In this document: piece by piece, positions 14,256 to 22,789 of the stretch
How positions within the stretch are numbered: the stretch's first letter is position 1
Layout: the number at the start of each line of letters is the position of its first letter
Origin: JBGOTP01 sp041476545
GTDB lineage: Bacteria; Acidobacteriota; Vicinamibacteria; Vicinamibacterales; CAVVIG01
Direction of reading: 5' to 3'
NCBI GenBank assembly: GCA_041476545.1
Contig: JBGOTP010000004.1
Span: 1-40,851 of the forward strand
Length of the DNA stretch: 40,851 bases
Notes under the pieces: model-generated
What the model was told of the DNA's origin: nothing
Databases searched by the model: none
What the model saw: only the letters and a program-made list of their open reading frames with translations
Made by a program: the position numbers and the translations under genes

Positions 14256-16792
14256 TGATGCCGTTTGTCCTCAAGATGGCGGTACGGGAGACGCGATCGG
14301 CATGGAGGCGTCTGCTGTTCTTCTTCGTCTGTATCGCGGTGGGCGTGGCGGCGATCGTCGCGCTACGGTCCGTCATTCAGAATGTCCGGGCCGTGTTCGG
14401 CAGCGAGGCGCGCTCCCTCTCGGCCGCCGACGTGCTCATCGCCACGAATCGCGACTGGACGCCGGAAGCTCGTACGGTCATCGACCGGCGCCTGCGTGAC
14501 GCCGCCACGATCGAGCGCACCGAGACGATTGAAATGGCGACGATGGCGCGTCCGGCGGACGAGGCACGGATTGCGACACGGATGGTGGAGCTCCGGGCCG
14601 TCCAGACGGCATTTCCGCTGTATGGCACGATGGATCTCGATCGGGGCGTCGCGTATTCGCACGCGCTCGTCGAGCATCATGGAGCGCTGGTGCGTCCGGA
14701 ATTGTTGACGGCGCTTGGGCTTCAGGTGGGCGACCGGCTCGCGATCGGACAAGCGACCTTCGACATTCGTGGTGTGATCAAGAACGAGCCCGGCCGGCGC
14801 GTCGGAGATTTCAGTCTCGGGCCCCGCGTTCTGATCGATTACGACGACATCCCGTCGACAGGGCTGCTGCGCTTTGGTAGCCGGGCACGGCACGTGCTGC
14901 TGGCGCGGGTGCCGGAGGATCGCATCCAGCCGCTCGTCGATGCCCTTCACAACGATTTCAAGGAGGAGTTCGTCAGCGCGCGGTCGTATCGCGCGACCGA
15001 TGACGAAGTGGGGCGCGATTTCGATCGCGCGGAGAACTATCTCAGCCTGGTGGGACTCATCATCGTGATTCTGGGCGGGATCGCGGTGTCGAGCGTCACG
15101 CGGGTGTTCGTGATGCAGAAAATGCGAAGCATCGCCGTCCTGAAGTGCGTGGGCGCGAGCAGCCGGCAGATCGTCTCGGTCTACCTCGTGCAGGTGCTGA
15201 CCCTCGGCCTCGCGGGAAGTCTGTTGGGGGTGGGTCTGGCCCGGCTGGCGATTGCCGCCATTCCACTCGCGCTGGGGGAGTCCTCCTCGATTCTGGCCGA
15301 GGTCGACTACGGCGTGACATGGAGCGCGACGGCACAGGGCATTGGCGTGGGCGCGCTGGTCTCGCTGCTCTTCTCGGTGGTGCCGCTGCTGCACATCCGC
15401 CTCGTGAAGCCGTCGTTGCTGCTGCGCGACGAGTCATCGGCGCGAGGAGTCGACTGGACACGCGTCGTGGCGGCAGTCCTCGTCTCCACCGCTCTCGTCG
15501 CGCTGACCGCCTGGCAGGCCTCTTCCGTGAAGGTGGGTCTCATCGTGTGTGCCGGGTTCTGCGGCGTCGCTGTTGTGCTGATGGTGGCAGGCCGGACGCT
15601 CGTGCAGGCGCTGGTGCCCCTCACACGCTCGCGATCGTTTCCGCTCCGCCACGCGGTGCTGCACCTGTCGCGCCCGGGGAATCAGACGCGCACGATTCTG
15701 CTGGCGGTCGGTCTGGGCGCGTTCTTCATCATCGGCGTGAGGTCGCTGCAAGCCAGCTTGCTGGCGGAGTTCTCGATCGAGGCGTCTCCTGATGCGCCGG
15801 ACATGTTCCTGATGGACGTGCAACGTGATCAGGCCGACGGTGTCCGGGCGTTTCTCACGGACGCGGCCCACGGCGCGGGACCGTTTCGGCTCATCCCAGT
15901 GCTCCGCGCACGCATCACCGGTGTCAACGGTCGGGACAACAACCTCGAAAGCTTCGAAGATGTACGTGCGCGAGGATCGCTGGCGCGCGAGTACACCGTG
16001 ACCTACAGGGATCACCTCGAGTCCAACGAGCGAATCGTGGAGGGCGTGTTCTGGAATGCGCCGTCGACGGAGGCCGAGGTGTCCGTGGAGCAGGGAATGC
16101 ACGATCGCTTCCGGCTCAATGTGGGCGACACCATGCGCTTCGATATCCTCGGCCGTATCGTCACCGCTCGCGTGACGAGCATTCGAGAGGTCGATTGGAA
16201 AGACGCACGAGGCGGTGGCTTCATGATCGTGTTTCGACCGGGCGTGCTCGAGGATGCCCCGCAGTTGGTCATTGCCCCACTGAAGGGACCCCGAAATGAA
16301 GAGGGGCGCGCCCTGTTTCAGCATCAGCTCGTTGAGCAGTTTCCGAATGTCTCGGTGATTGACTTCCACGAAATCCTGGCGAACGTGCGGGACGTCATGT
16401 CGAAGGTCACGCTCGCGATCACGGTCGTCGGCGGCCTGGTGCTGTTCAGCGGCGCCCTGATTCTCATCGGTGCGGTCGCCATGACGAAATACCAGCGTGT
16501 GTACGAGGCGGCCGTGTTCAAGACACTGGGGGCCACGACCCGCGTCATCGCCCGGATGCTCCTGCTGGAGTACGGAGTGCTCGGACTGCTCGCCGGCACG
16601 GTGGGGTCGGTGGCCGCGATGGCGCTGACGTGGGGTGTCAGCCGGTACGCGCTCGACATTCCCTGGCGCGTGTTTCTCCGGGAACAGATCGGCAGCGTCG
16701 TCGCCACGGCAGCGCTCGTGGCGGCGATCGGCGTGCTGTCCAGTCTCGATGTGCTGCGCCACAAACCGCTGTCGACGCTCAGGGCCGAGTAG
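14252..16792 (+). CDS. ybbP: ABC transporter permease with duplicated FtsX domains (YbbP-like)
   Basis: Inner-membrane permease of 846 residues with a first helix near 20-40, a large periplasmic domain to about 260, a three-helix FtsX block near 265-380, two central helices near 405-450, one near 480-500, a second periplasmic domain to about 715, and a final FtsX block near 720-840. This duplicated layout and length match YbbP. It starts within the stop of the ATPase gene (ATGA) and so is translationally coupled. The natural substrate is unknown; proximity to an esterase lipoprotein suggests envelope lipid handling. Confidence 0.85.
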   Translation: MMMPFVLKMAVRETRSAWRRLLFFFVCIAVGVAAIVALRSVIQNVRAVFGSEARSLSAADVLIATNRDWTPEARTVIDRRLRDAATIERTETIEMATMARPADEARIATRMVELRAVQTAFPLYGTMDLDRGVAYSHALVEHHGALVRPELLTALGLQVGDRLAIGQATFDIRGVIKNEPGRRVGDFSLGPRVLIDYDDIPSTGLLRFGSRARHVLLARVPEDRIQPLVDALHNDFKEEFVSARSYRATDDEVGRDFDRAENYLSLVGLIIVILGGIAVSSVTRVFVMQKMRSIAVLKCVGASSRQIVSVYLVQVLTLGLAGSLLGVGLARLAIAAIPLALGESSSILAEVDYGVTWSATAQGIGVGALVSLLFSVVPLLHIRLVKPSLLLRDESSARGVDWTRVVAAVLVSTALVALTAWQASSVKVGLIVCAGFCGVAVVLMVAGRTLVQALVPLTRSRSFPLRHAVLHLSRPGNQTRTILLAVGLGAFFIIGVRSLQASLLAEFSIEASPDAPDMFLMDVQRDQADGVRAFLTDAAHGAGPFRLIPVLRARITGVNGRDNNLESFEDVRARGSLAREYTVTYRDHLESNERIVEGVFWNAPSTEAEVSVEQGMHDRFRLNVGDTMRFDILGRIVTARVTSIREVDWKDARGGGFMIVFRPGVLEDAPQLVIAPLKGPRNEEGRALFQHQLVEQFPNVSVIDFHEILANVRDVMSKVTLAITVVGGLVLFSGALILIGAVAMTKYQRVYEAAVFKTLGATTRVIARMLLLEYGVLGLLAGTVGSVAAMALTWGVSRYALDIPWRVFLREQIGSVVATAALVAAIGVLSSLDVLRHKPLSTLRAE

Positions 16793-16812
16793 GGGACGGT
16801 TGCGGCGGGAAA

Positions 16813-16821
16813 TGCTATGAT
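16813..16821 (+). promoter_or_regulatory. Extended -10 promoter of the DksA-type gene
   Basis: TGC-TATGAT forms an extended -10 (TGnTATGAT) about 54 nt upstream of the ATG at 16875. I see no good -35 element. GGAG lies about 13 nt before the start codon. Confidence 0.45.
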
Positions 16822-16874
16822 AATTTGTTATTCAGGCCCACGGAATCAAACGAGGGGCAGGAGTTGAGCGTCGC

Positions 16875-17210
16875 ATGGACGAGCAGACCTACAGAGACGC
16901 GCTGGTGAAGAAGCGCGACGAACTCCTGGGGGCGGGCGGCATCAAACCGCTCCAGGCGACGATGGACAACAACACCCGCCAGGGTGATATGGCGGATCAG
17001 GCGAGCGGTAACAACGAAGTCCATATCGCGCTGAAGCTGAAGCAGACGGACGCCAAGATCCTCACCGCCATCGAGGAGGCGCTGGGCCGAATCGACAAAG
17101 GGTCCTATGGCATCTGTCGCGATTGCGGCGAGCCGATCGCGGCAGCGCGGCTCAATGCCATTCCCTGGACGCGTGTCTGCATTACGTGCAAGGAGAAACA
17201 GAACGCGTGA
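16875..17210 (+). CDS. DksA/TraR-type C4 zinc-finger protein
   Basis: A 111-residue protein with an N-terminal helical coil and a C-terminal C4 zinc finger (CRDC near 82-85 and CITC near 103-106, 17 residues between the pairs). Family members bind the RNA polymerase secondary channel and tune initiation, often with ppGpp. It is shorter than E. coli DksA (151), and the coiled-coil tip here (DNNTRQGDMADQASGNNE) keeps acidic DxxDxA-like residues (GDMADQA), consistent with real DksA-type activity. The next gene begins inside its stop codon. Confidence 0.88.
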   Translation: MDEQTYRDALVKKRDELLGAGGIKPLQATMDNNTRQGDMADQASGNNEVHIALKLKQTDAKILTAIEEALGRIDKGSYGICRDCGEPIAAARLNAIPWTRVCITCKEKQNA

Positions 17211-17695
17211 CCGATCTCCTTGCGTTGCTTCAGGAGTTCCATCGGGAGAAACTGGCCGCTCTCCTGAGCCACGAGGCGGGGGCGCGACTCGTCGGTCAGT
17301 ACGACATCAACAATACCTACCAATACATCGTCAATCGCGAGGAGACACAGCTCTCGTGGCTGGCGGCGGCGATCGCGGAACTTGGTGCCACTGCGGACGG
17401 CACGGCCCTGGAGCCTGTCCGGCAGGCATCCGGAAAAGGGCCACATCGGACCGACGCACTGTTCGAAGCAGACACGCGCGACGCGCAGGCCTTTGTGGAT
17501 CGCTGGAGGCCGCGCGTCGAGGCCATGGCCAATGCGCGGCATCGCGGTATGCTGCGGGTCATCCTCGGAGAGACGCTCGAGCAGAAGCGCTTCTTCGAGC
17601 AGGCGCGCGCAGGGAACGTGGACCTGCTCGGCAGGCGCAGCGAGCAGGTTGGCGCGCGCGTCGGGGAAGTGCTTTCCTCGCGGTGGATTGAGTAG
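17207..17695 (+). CDS. Unknown helical protein coupled to the DksA-type gene
   Basis: I do not recognise this 162-residue protein. It looks mostly alpha-helical and soluble, with a conserved-looking segment QYDINNTYQYIVNREETQL near residues 31-49 and helices near 105-160, possibly a ferritin-like bundle, but metal ligands are not clear. It starts at GTG 17207 overlapping the DksA stop (GTGA), with AAGGAG about 11 nt upstream, so the two are translationally coupled. Its stop lies 8 bp from an octad repeat array. Confidence 0.75.
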   Translation: MTDLLALLQEFHREKLAALLSHEAGARLVGQYDINNTYQYIVNREETQLSWLAAAIAELGATADGTALEPVRQASGKGPHRTDALFEADTRDAQAFVDRWRPRVEAMANARHRGMLRVILGETLEQKRFFEQARAGNVDLLGRRSEQVGARVGEVLSSRWIE

Positions 17696-17702
17696 GTCAG
17701 TC

Positions 17703-17742
17703 GATTGGATAATTGGAGAATTGGGTAATCGAGTAATTGCCG
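17703..17742 (+). repeat. Degenerate octad array (AATTGGAG family)
   Basis: Five tandem 8-bp units, such as GATTGGAT, AATTGGAG, then AATTGGGT and AATCGAGT, immediately after the unknown gene. The only credible folK start codon (TTG 17721) lies inside the array. Confidence 0.75.
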
Positions 17743-18221
17743 CTATTGCGCTCGGGTCGAACGTCGGTGACCGTGTCGCGCATGTCGAATTTGCCAGCCG
17801 CCGCCTCAGCGTGCTCCTCGCGAACATTCGGGTTTCGTCATTCCGTCACACGACGCCGGCGGGCACCTCGTCCCCTCAGCCGGACTTTGTGAATGCCGCG
17901 GCGGTTGGCGAAACCTCGCTGTCCGCACGGGACCTCCTGCTCGCGCTGCTGGCCATCGAGCGCGAGCGCGGACGGGAGCGGCCGTACCCCCTGGCACCCC
18001 GCACGCTCGACCTGGACCTGATTCTGCTCGGCGACCAGATCCTGCACGAACCGGGGCTGAGCGTGCCCCATCCGCGGTTCCGCGAGCGGACCTTCGTGCT
18101 GGAGCCTTTGGCTGAGGTCGCGTCTGGTCTGAGGGATCCGGTAACCGGGCGGACGGTGGGGGAGTTGCTGGCGGCTTTGATCTCAGGTCCGGCGGAAGCA
18201 GTGCGCTATCGGTCCGGCTGA
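17721..18221 (+). CDS. folK: 2-amino-4-hydroxy-6-hydroxymethyldihydropteridine diphosphokinase
   Basis: Folate pathway kinase transferring pyrophosphate from ATP to hydroxymethyl-dihydropterin. Motifs in order: ALGSNVGDR near residues 9-17, pterin-site NAAAVGE near 56-62, the HPPK signature RTLDLDLILLGD near 94-105, and VPHPRFRERTFVLEPLAEV near 115-133. No ATG or GTG lies near the domain start; TTG 17721 gives 166 residues, the normal length, and is preceded by GGAG only 2 nt away. The frame is open much further upstream, but that part is antisense-like shadow of the unknown gene. The start lies inside the octad array, so the array may have replaced the original initiation region. Confidence 0.85.
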   Translation: MGNRVIAAIALGSNVGDRVAHVEFASRRLSVLLANIRVSSFRHTTPAGTSSPQPDFVNAAAVGETSLSARDLLLALLAIERERGRERPYPLAPRTLDLDLILLGDQILHEPGLSVPHPRFRERTFVLEPLAEVASGLRDPVTGRTVGELLAALISGPAEAVRYRSG

Positions 18222-18257
18222 AGTCGGACGCCACAAACGCGCCCCGCAAGCGCTGAG

Positions 18258-18749
18258 CTAGTGTTGTTCGGCCAGGTGGCGCAGGGACTCGCCAGCGAGA
18301 CGGTGGACAGTCCACTCGTCCATGGGCTGCGCGCCAATCTTCCGGTAGACGCCGAGCGCCAGTTCGTTCCAGTCGAGCACCGACCATTCCATCCGCCCGT
18401 ACCCTCGGTCGACCGCGAGTCCCGCCAGATGGATGAGGAGCCGGCGTCCGCAGCCATGGCCACGCCACTTGGGCAGGACGAAGAGGTCCTCGAGATACAG
18501 GCCCGGCTTGCCGAGGAACGTCGAGAAACTCTGAAAGAAGATCGCGAAACCGACGGGCTCGGCCCCGGCGTAGGCAATGACGACTTCGGCCGCCGGAGAA
18601 GGTCCAAACAGGGACTTCCGAAGGCTCGCCTCGGTCGCGACCACATCCCCGGCAAGCCGCTCGTACTCGGCCAGATCCGTGATGAGGCGCAGGATCAGTG
18701 GAAGGTCGTGTTCGGTGGCGGGTTCGATGCGGAAGGCACCGTCGCTCAC
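18258..18749 (-). CDS. GNAT-family N-acetyltransferase (diamine acetyltransferase-like)
   Basis: A 163-residue GCN5-related acetyltransferase. The acetyl-CoA loop RGHGCGRRLL lies near residues 99-108 after the strand YLEDLFVLP, and the second half contains WNELALGVYRKIGAQ near 128-142. The overall pattern resembles spermidine/spermine-type acetyltransferases; the substrate is not certain. It starts with GTG 18749, 6 bp after the stop of the efflux ATPase gene, so it is probably the last gene of the efflux operon. Confidence 0.85.
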   Translation of the reverse strand: MSDGAFRIEPATEHDLPLILRLITDLAEYERLAGDVVATEASLRKSLFGPSPAAEVVIAYAGAEPVGFAIFFQSFSTFLGKPGLYLEDLFVLPKWRGHGCGRRLLIHLAGLAVDRGYGRMEWSVLDWNELALGVYRKIGAQPMDEWTVHRLAGESLRHLAEQH

Positions 18750-18755
18750 AAACGC

Positions 18756-19547
18756 CTACGAGGCCACTGCGGCGGCTGGCGCGGCAGCTGGCTCGTCTTC
18801 TTCCTTCGGAAGGGCCGCCAGTTCCTCGTCGGCGTTGCGGCGCTTGGCGACTTTGTGGTCCGAGACGATATGTCCGTCGCGGCACGTGATGATGCGGGTG
18901 CCATACTCGGCGATGTCGTGTTCGTGCGTGATGAGGAGGACGGTGATGCCGCGCTCGATGTTCAGCCGCTGGAAGATGCCCATGACCTCGATGCTCGTGC
19001 GCGTGTCGAGGTTGCCAGTGGGCTCGTCGGCCAGCAGGATGGATGGGTTCGTGACAAGCGCCCGCGCGATGGCGACGCGCTGCTGTTGACCACCTGACAG
19101 CTGGTTGGGATGGTGGTCCGTCCGCTCGCCGAGGCCAACAGCGGCGAGCATTTCCGTGGCTCGCCTGTGCCGTTCCTTGGTCCTCAATTTGGTGGGGCCG
19201 TACAGCATCGGCAGCTCCACGTTGTCGATGGCCGTGGTGCGCGACAGCAGGTTGAAGCCCTGGAAGACGAAACCGATCTTCCGATTTCGGACTTCGGCGA
19301 GCTGGTCCTTGCTCATCCGGGAAACATCCTCGCCGTCCAGGACGTACCGGCCCGACGTCGGCTTGTCGAGACAGCCGAGGATGTGCATCAACGTCGACTT
19401 GCCGGACCCTGACGGCCCGGTGACCGCGAGAAACTCACCTCGCTGAACTTCCATGGAGAGTCCGCGCAGCGCGCGGACCTCGACCTCTCCGACGATGTAT
19501 CGCTTGACGAGATCTTTGACTGAAATAACAGGCGGCTCCGTCGTCAC
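18756..19547 (-). CDS. ABC transporter ATP-binding protein, MacB-type
   Basis: Cytoplasmic ATPase (263 residues) of a MacB/LolD-type exporter. Walker A GPSGSGKST near 44-52, Q-loop FVFQGFNLLS near 94-103, signature LSGGQQQRVAIARAL near 149-163, Walker B ILLADEPTGNLD near 169-180 and H-loop ITHE near 205-208. The last 35 residues form an Ala/Glu/Lys-rich tail. In E. coli MacB the ATPase and membrane parts are fused; here they are separate genes overlapping by 4 bp (ATGA), as in many non-proteobacterial systems. Confidence 0.9.
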   Translation of the reverse strand: MTTEPPVISVKDLVKRYIVGEVEVRALRGLSMEVQRGEFLAVTGPSGSGKSTLMHILGCLDKPTSGRYVLDGEDVSRMSKDQLAEVRNRKIGFVFQGFNLLSRTTAIDNVELPMLYGPTKLRTKERHRRATEMLAAVGLGERTDHHPNQLSGGQQQRVAIARALVTNPSILLADEPTGNLDTRTSIEVMGIFQRLNIERGITVLLITHEHDIAEYGTRIITCRDGHIVSDHKVAKRRNADEELAALPKEEDEPAAAPAAAVAS

Positions 19548-20758
19548 TCAAACCTCAACGCGTCGATAGGATCCAGCCGGGCAGCTTTCTGGGCTGGATA
19601 GAATCCGAAGAAGACGCCGACGCCCGCGGCAAATCCGAACGACATGGCCACCGCGTTTGGAGGCACCTTCGCCGGCCAACCCATCCATCCCTCCATACCC
19701 GAGGCGAGACCGAAGCCCAGCGCGATGCCGATGCCTCCGCCGAACAGACTGAGGACGATGGCTTCCACGAGGAACTGCAGCAGCACATCGCTGCCCTTGG
19801 CACCAATGGCCATCCGCAGCCCGATCTCGCGCGTCCGCTCCGTGACTGACACCAGCATGATGTTCATGATGCCGATGCCACCGACGACGAGCGACACACC
19901 GGCGATGCCGGCCAGCAGCGTGGTCATGGTGCCCATGGTCGATGCGCGCATCTGGGCCATCTCCTCGAGCGTGCCCACCATGAAGTCGTCGTCCATCCCG
20001 GGAATGATCTTGTGATTGTCCCGGAGCTGCAAGGCGATATCGTCCGCGACCTTGTGCACGTTGTCCGCGGAGGCCGCCGAGACCGTAATCTGCTGAAGGT
20101 TAGGCTGGCCGATGAGCCGCTTCTGGACGGTCGTGTAGGGCGCGAGGATCTGATCGTCCATGTTCTCGCCCATCGTTTGCCCCTTCGTCGCCATCACACC
20201 GACGACGCGGAACGGCTGGTTACGTACGCGAATGACCTGGCCCGTGCCGTCGCCATCGGGGAAGAGCGCATCGTTGACCGCCCCGCCCAGGACGCACACT
20301 TTGGAGCCGCCCGTGACGTCCTGCGCACTGAAAAACGACCCGCTTTTGAGGGTCCACGCGCGGATCAGAGGGAAATCAACGTCGGTCCCCGTGACCCGTG
20401 TAAACCAGTTCAGATTGCCGAAGATGATCTGCTGCTGGGACGAGACCTGGACGGCGAGATACTCCACGCCGGCCACATTCTTCCGAATGGACTCGGCGTC
20501 TGCAACGGACAGGGTGGTCGAGCTGCCAGCGCCTCCCCGGGAACCGCCCTGGGTGGCATTTCCGGCCCGCACGGTAATCATGTTGGTGCCGCCGCCCTTG
20601 ATCTGATCTTCAATCGCCGATTGCGCGCCGTTCCCGAGCGCAACCAGCGTGATCACCGCCGACACGCCGATGATCATGCCGAGCATGGTGAGCCCCGTCC
20701 TCATCTTGTTGCGGCCGAGCGCCTTGAACGCAATCCGAAGCGTCATGACTGGTGACAC
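19544..20758 (-). CDS. MacB-type ABC transporter permease
   Basis: A 404-residue inner-membrane permease: first helix near 20-45, a periplasmic MacB_PCD domain to about 275, and three C-terminal FtsX helices near 280-310, 330-355 and 370-390. It pairs with the ATPase downstream and the adaptor upstream. GTG 20758 shares its G with the adaptor stop TAG; ATG 20746 (MTLRIAFKALGRNK) is a good alternative that removes only four residues. Confidence 0.9.
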   Translation of the reverse strand: MSPVMTLRIAFKALGRNKMRTGLTMLGMIIGVSAVITLVALGNGAQSAIEDQIKGGGTNMITVRAGNATQGGSRGGAGSSTTLSVADAESIRKNVAGVEYLAVQVSSQQQIIFGNLNWFTRVTGTDVDFPLIRAWTLKSGSFFSAQDVTGGSKVCVLGGAVNDALFPDGDGTGQVIRVRNQPFRVVGVMATKGQTMGENMDDQILAPYTTVQKRLIGQPNLQQITVSAASADNVHKVADDIALQLRDNHKIIPGMDDDFMVGTLEEMAQMRASTMGTMTTLLAGIAGVSLVVGGIGIMNIMLVSVTERTREIGLRMAIGAKGSDVLLQFLVEAIVLSLFGGGIGIALGFGLASGMEGWMGWPAKVPPNAVAMSFGFAAGVGVFFGFYPAQKAARLDPIDALRFE

Positions 20759-22671
20759 TAGAAGCCTCCTCGACCACCACCACCGCCGCGGTTGCCACCA
20801 CCACCACCGCCACCACCACCGCCCGGTTGTCCAAAGCCGCCGGGGCCACCGCGCCCTCCGCCCGGACCCTGGAAGAACGGGTTGCCCTGCTGCTGGTTGA
20901 GCGGGGTTCGAACCGACGTGACGATGATGTTCGTGAGGATCTCGGCGCCCTCCTTGAGGTCGCCTTCAATGAGCTGCGTGTTCTGGCCGTCGCTGATGCC
21001 CAGGCGCAGGCTCACCTGCTTCAGCTCCTTCTTCTCCTTGTCCCACGTCCACGCGCGGCCGCGGGTCTCGACCCGTGACAGGGCGGGGAACAGGGCATCA
21101 ATGGTCGAGGCGCCAGCGCTCCTCCGGGTGGCGGCGAGCGCCTCCGCACTCGGCGTGCCGGAGCGGCCGCCTCGGCCCTGACTGTTGCCACCGCGCCCGT
21201 CACCGCTACGGCCACCCGCGTTACGGTTACCACTGGTGCGGTCACCGGCGGTGCGCCCGCCGCCATACTGTCCTCCGAAACCGCCCTGGCCGCCACCGCG
21301 ATTGTCACCGCGGCCTCCGTTATTCCCGCTGCCGAAACCACTCTGATCCCCACCGCGTCCGCCTCGACCGGCAGCCATCCTGTCCCGTTCCTCGGGCGTC
21401 ATGTTCTGCAAGCGGGCCATCTGTTCCGGCGTCATGGCGCCGAAGTCGCCCCGTCCGCCGCCATTGCGTCCCGTGGTCTCGCCCGATGGTCGTGCGTTTG
21501 CCGACTGACGCGCGGCTCCGGCCGACGCCCCCGAGGCTGGCGCTGCGGGTCTGGCGGCCGCCGGTCCGGTCCCCGGGGCCGCGCCCGCGGCGGTCGCGCC
21601 GCCGGCTCCTTCGCGTCCTGGTCCACCCGCGCCACCGCCACCGGCGTTGCGACCACCGCCGCGTCCGCCGCGCCCGGTGTCCGCCGGCGGTTCCAGGCCG
21701 AGCGCCGTGTACATGTCGTTTGTCGGACGGAAGCGCAGCGCCGCGTTCGGCACGCGGAGCACATCATCGATCCGCGAAATCTCGACGTTGAGGTTTGCGG
21801 TCATGCCGGGCCTCAGCTTGAGATCCGGATTCGGGACCGAGATCACCGTCTGGTAGGTGACGACGTTCTGCGGCATCTTCGGCTCGAGCCGCACCTGCTC
21901 CACGGTCCCGTTGAAGACCTCGTTGGGATAGGCATCCACGCGGAACGTCACGTGCTGATCCGGACGGATTCTGCCCACATCCGACTCGTCGACGCCGGCA
22001 ATGACCTTCATCTTCGTGAGATCCGCCGCGATCGTGAAAATGGCCGGTGCGTTCATGCTGGCGTTCACTGTCTGCCCGACGTCGACCGCGCGCGAGATAA
22101 CGAGACCGTCAATCGGCGAGAGAATGATCGTGTGTTCCAGGTTCACCTTGTTCTGCTCGAGCGAGGCCTGCGACTGCTGAAGGGCTGCCTGCGACGACTT
22201 GAGGGCAGCTTCCGCGGAGTGCAGATTGAGTTCGGCGGTATCGAGATCGGCCTGCGTGACGATGCCCTTCGCGCTCAGGTCCTTGGACCGCTCATACTTC
22301 TTGCGCGCGTCATCGAGGGTGACCTTCGCCTTGTCGATGTCCGTCTGGGAGCGGACGACGTTCGCCTCGGCCTGCAGAATTTGAGTCTGCACGGTCTGGG
22401 GATCGAGCTTCGCGAGCACCTGCCCCTTCGTCACAATCGAATTGAAGTCCGCCCCGAGTTGGAGGACGACCCCCGACACCTGCGAGCCGACGACCACTTG
22501 CGAGACGGGCTGCAGCTGGCCGGTGGACCCGACGGTGTCCACGATGTTGCCTCGTGTGACGATTCCGGTGTTGACGATCGGTTCGGGTTTCTTCGCGTTC
22601 AGCACGAAGTACCAGTACGCTCCGCCTCCGCCAGCGGCCAGAACGACGAGGAGTAGCAGCACTTTTTTCAT
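20758..22671 (-). CDS. MacA-like periplasmic adaptor with large Gly/Arg-rich insert
   Basis: Membrane-fusion adaptor bridging the permease to TolC. The N-terminus is a signal/anchor helix (residues 4-25); lipoyl and coiled-coil hairpin segments span about 45-200; the beta-barrel runs to about 315. Normal adaptors then go straight to the membrane-proximal domain. Here roughly residues 320-495 are a Gly/Arg/Asn-rich low-complexity insert with RGG and FGG motifs, broken by a helical FGAMTPEQMARLQNMTPEE stretch. The membrane-proximal domain follows, then a Gly-rich tail ending GGGGGRGGF. At 637 residues it is about 250 longer than E. coli MacA. Start ATG 22671 gives a clean signal (MKKVLLLLVVLAAGGGGAYW). 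Confidence 0.88.
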   Translation of the reverse strand: MKKVLLLLVVLAAGGGGAYWYFVLNAKKPEPIVNTGIVTRGNIVDTVGSTGQLQPVSQVVVGSQVSGVVLQLGADFNSIVTKGQVLAKLDPQTVQTQILQAEANVVRSQTDIDKAKVTLDDARKKYERSKDLSAKGIVTQADLDTAELNLHSAEAALKSSQAALQQSQASLEQNKVNLEHTIILSPIDGLVISRAVDVGQTVNASMNAPAIFTIAADLTKMKVIAGVDESDVGRIRPDQHVTFRVDAYPNEVFNGTVEQVRLEPKMPQNVVTYQTVISVPNPDLKLRPGMTANLNVEISRIDDVLRVPNAALRFRPTNDMYTALGLEPPADTGRGGRGGGRNAGGGGAGGPGREGAGGATAAGAAPGTGPAAARPAAPASGASAGAARQSANARPSGETTGRNGGGRGDFGAMTPEQMARLQNMTPEERDRMAAGRGGRGGDQSGFGSGNNGGRGDNRGGGQGGFGGQYGGGRTAGDRTSGNRNAGGRSGDGRGGNSQGRGGRSGTPSAEALAATRRSAGASTIDALFPALSRVETRGRAWTWDKEKKELKQVSLRLGISDGQNTQLIEGDLKEGAEILTNIIVTSVRTPLNQQQGNPFFQGPGGGRGGPGGFGQPGGGGGGGGGGNRGGGGGRGGF

Positions 22672-22689
22672 CGAATCCTCAACCTCAGC

Positions 22690-22723
22690 GCGGAATTTCC
22701 GCTGTCTTCGGCTTTCGCCGAAG
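22690..22723 (-). promoter_or_regulatory. Two consecutive hairpins between tolC-like and adaptor genes
   Basis: On the transcribed minus strand CTTCGGC-GAAA-GCCGAAG (22723-22706) forms a 7-bp stem with a GNRA-type GAAA tetraloop, followed by GCGGAA-A-TTCCGC (22702-22690). No U-run follows, so this is more likely an mRNA stability or processing element, or partial attenuator, inside the operon than a full terminator. Confidence 0.5.
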
Positions 22724-22789
22724 GCCCGGAAGACCTTCTTCGAAAATGGTGTACACAGTAGGAACCGGCACGAGCGTCATGGCCGAGTC

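Noticed and set aside
15434..16762. 442-codon minus-strand frame inside the ybbP-like gene
   Set aside because: His/Gln/Arg-rich shadow with no domain; the plus strand encodes a coherent permease.
20890..20915. A GGTTCGAAC tRNA-like T-loop sequence
   Set aside because: It lies in the adaptor coding region and no cloverleaf can be drawn around it.
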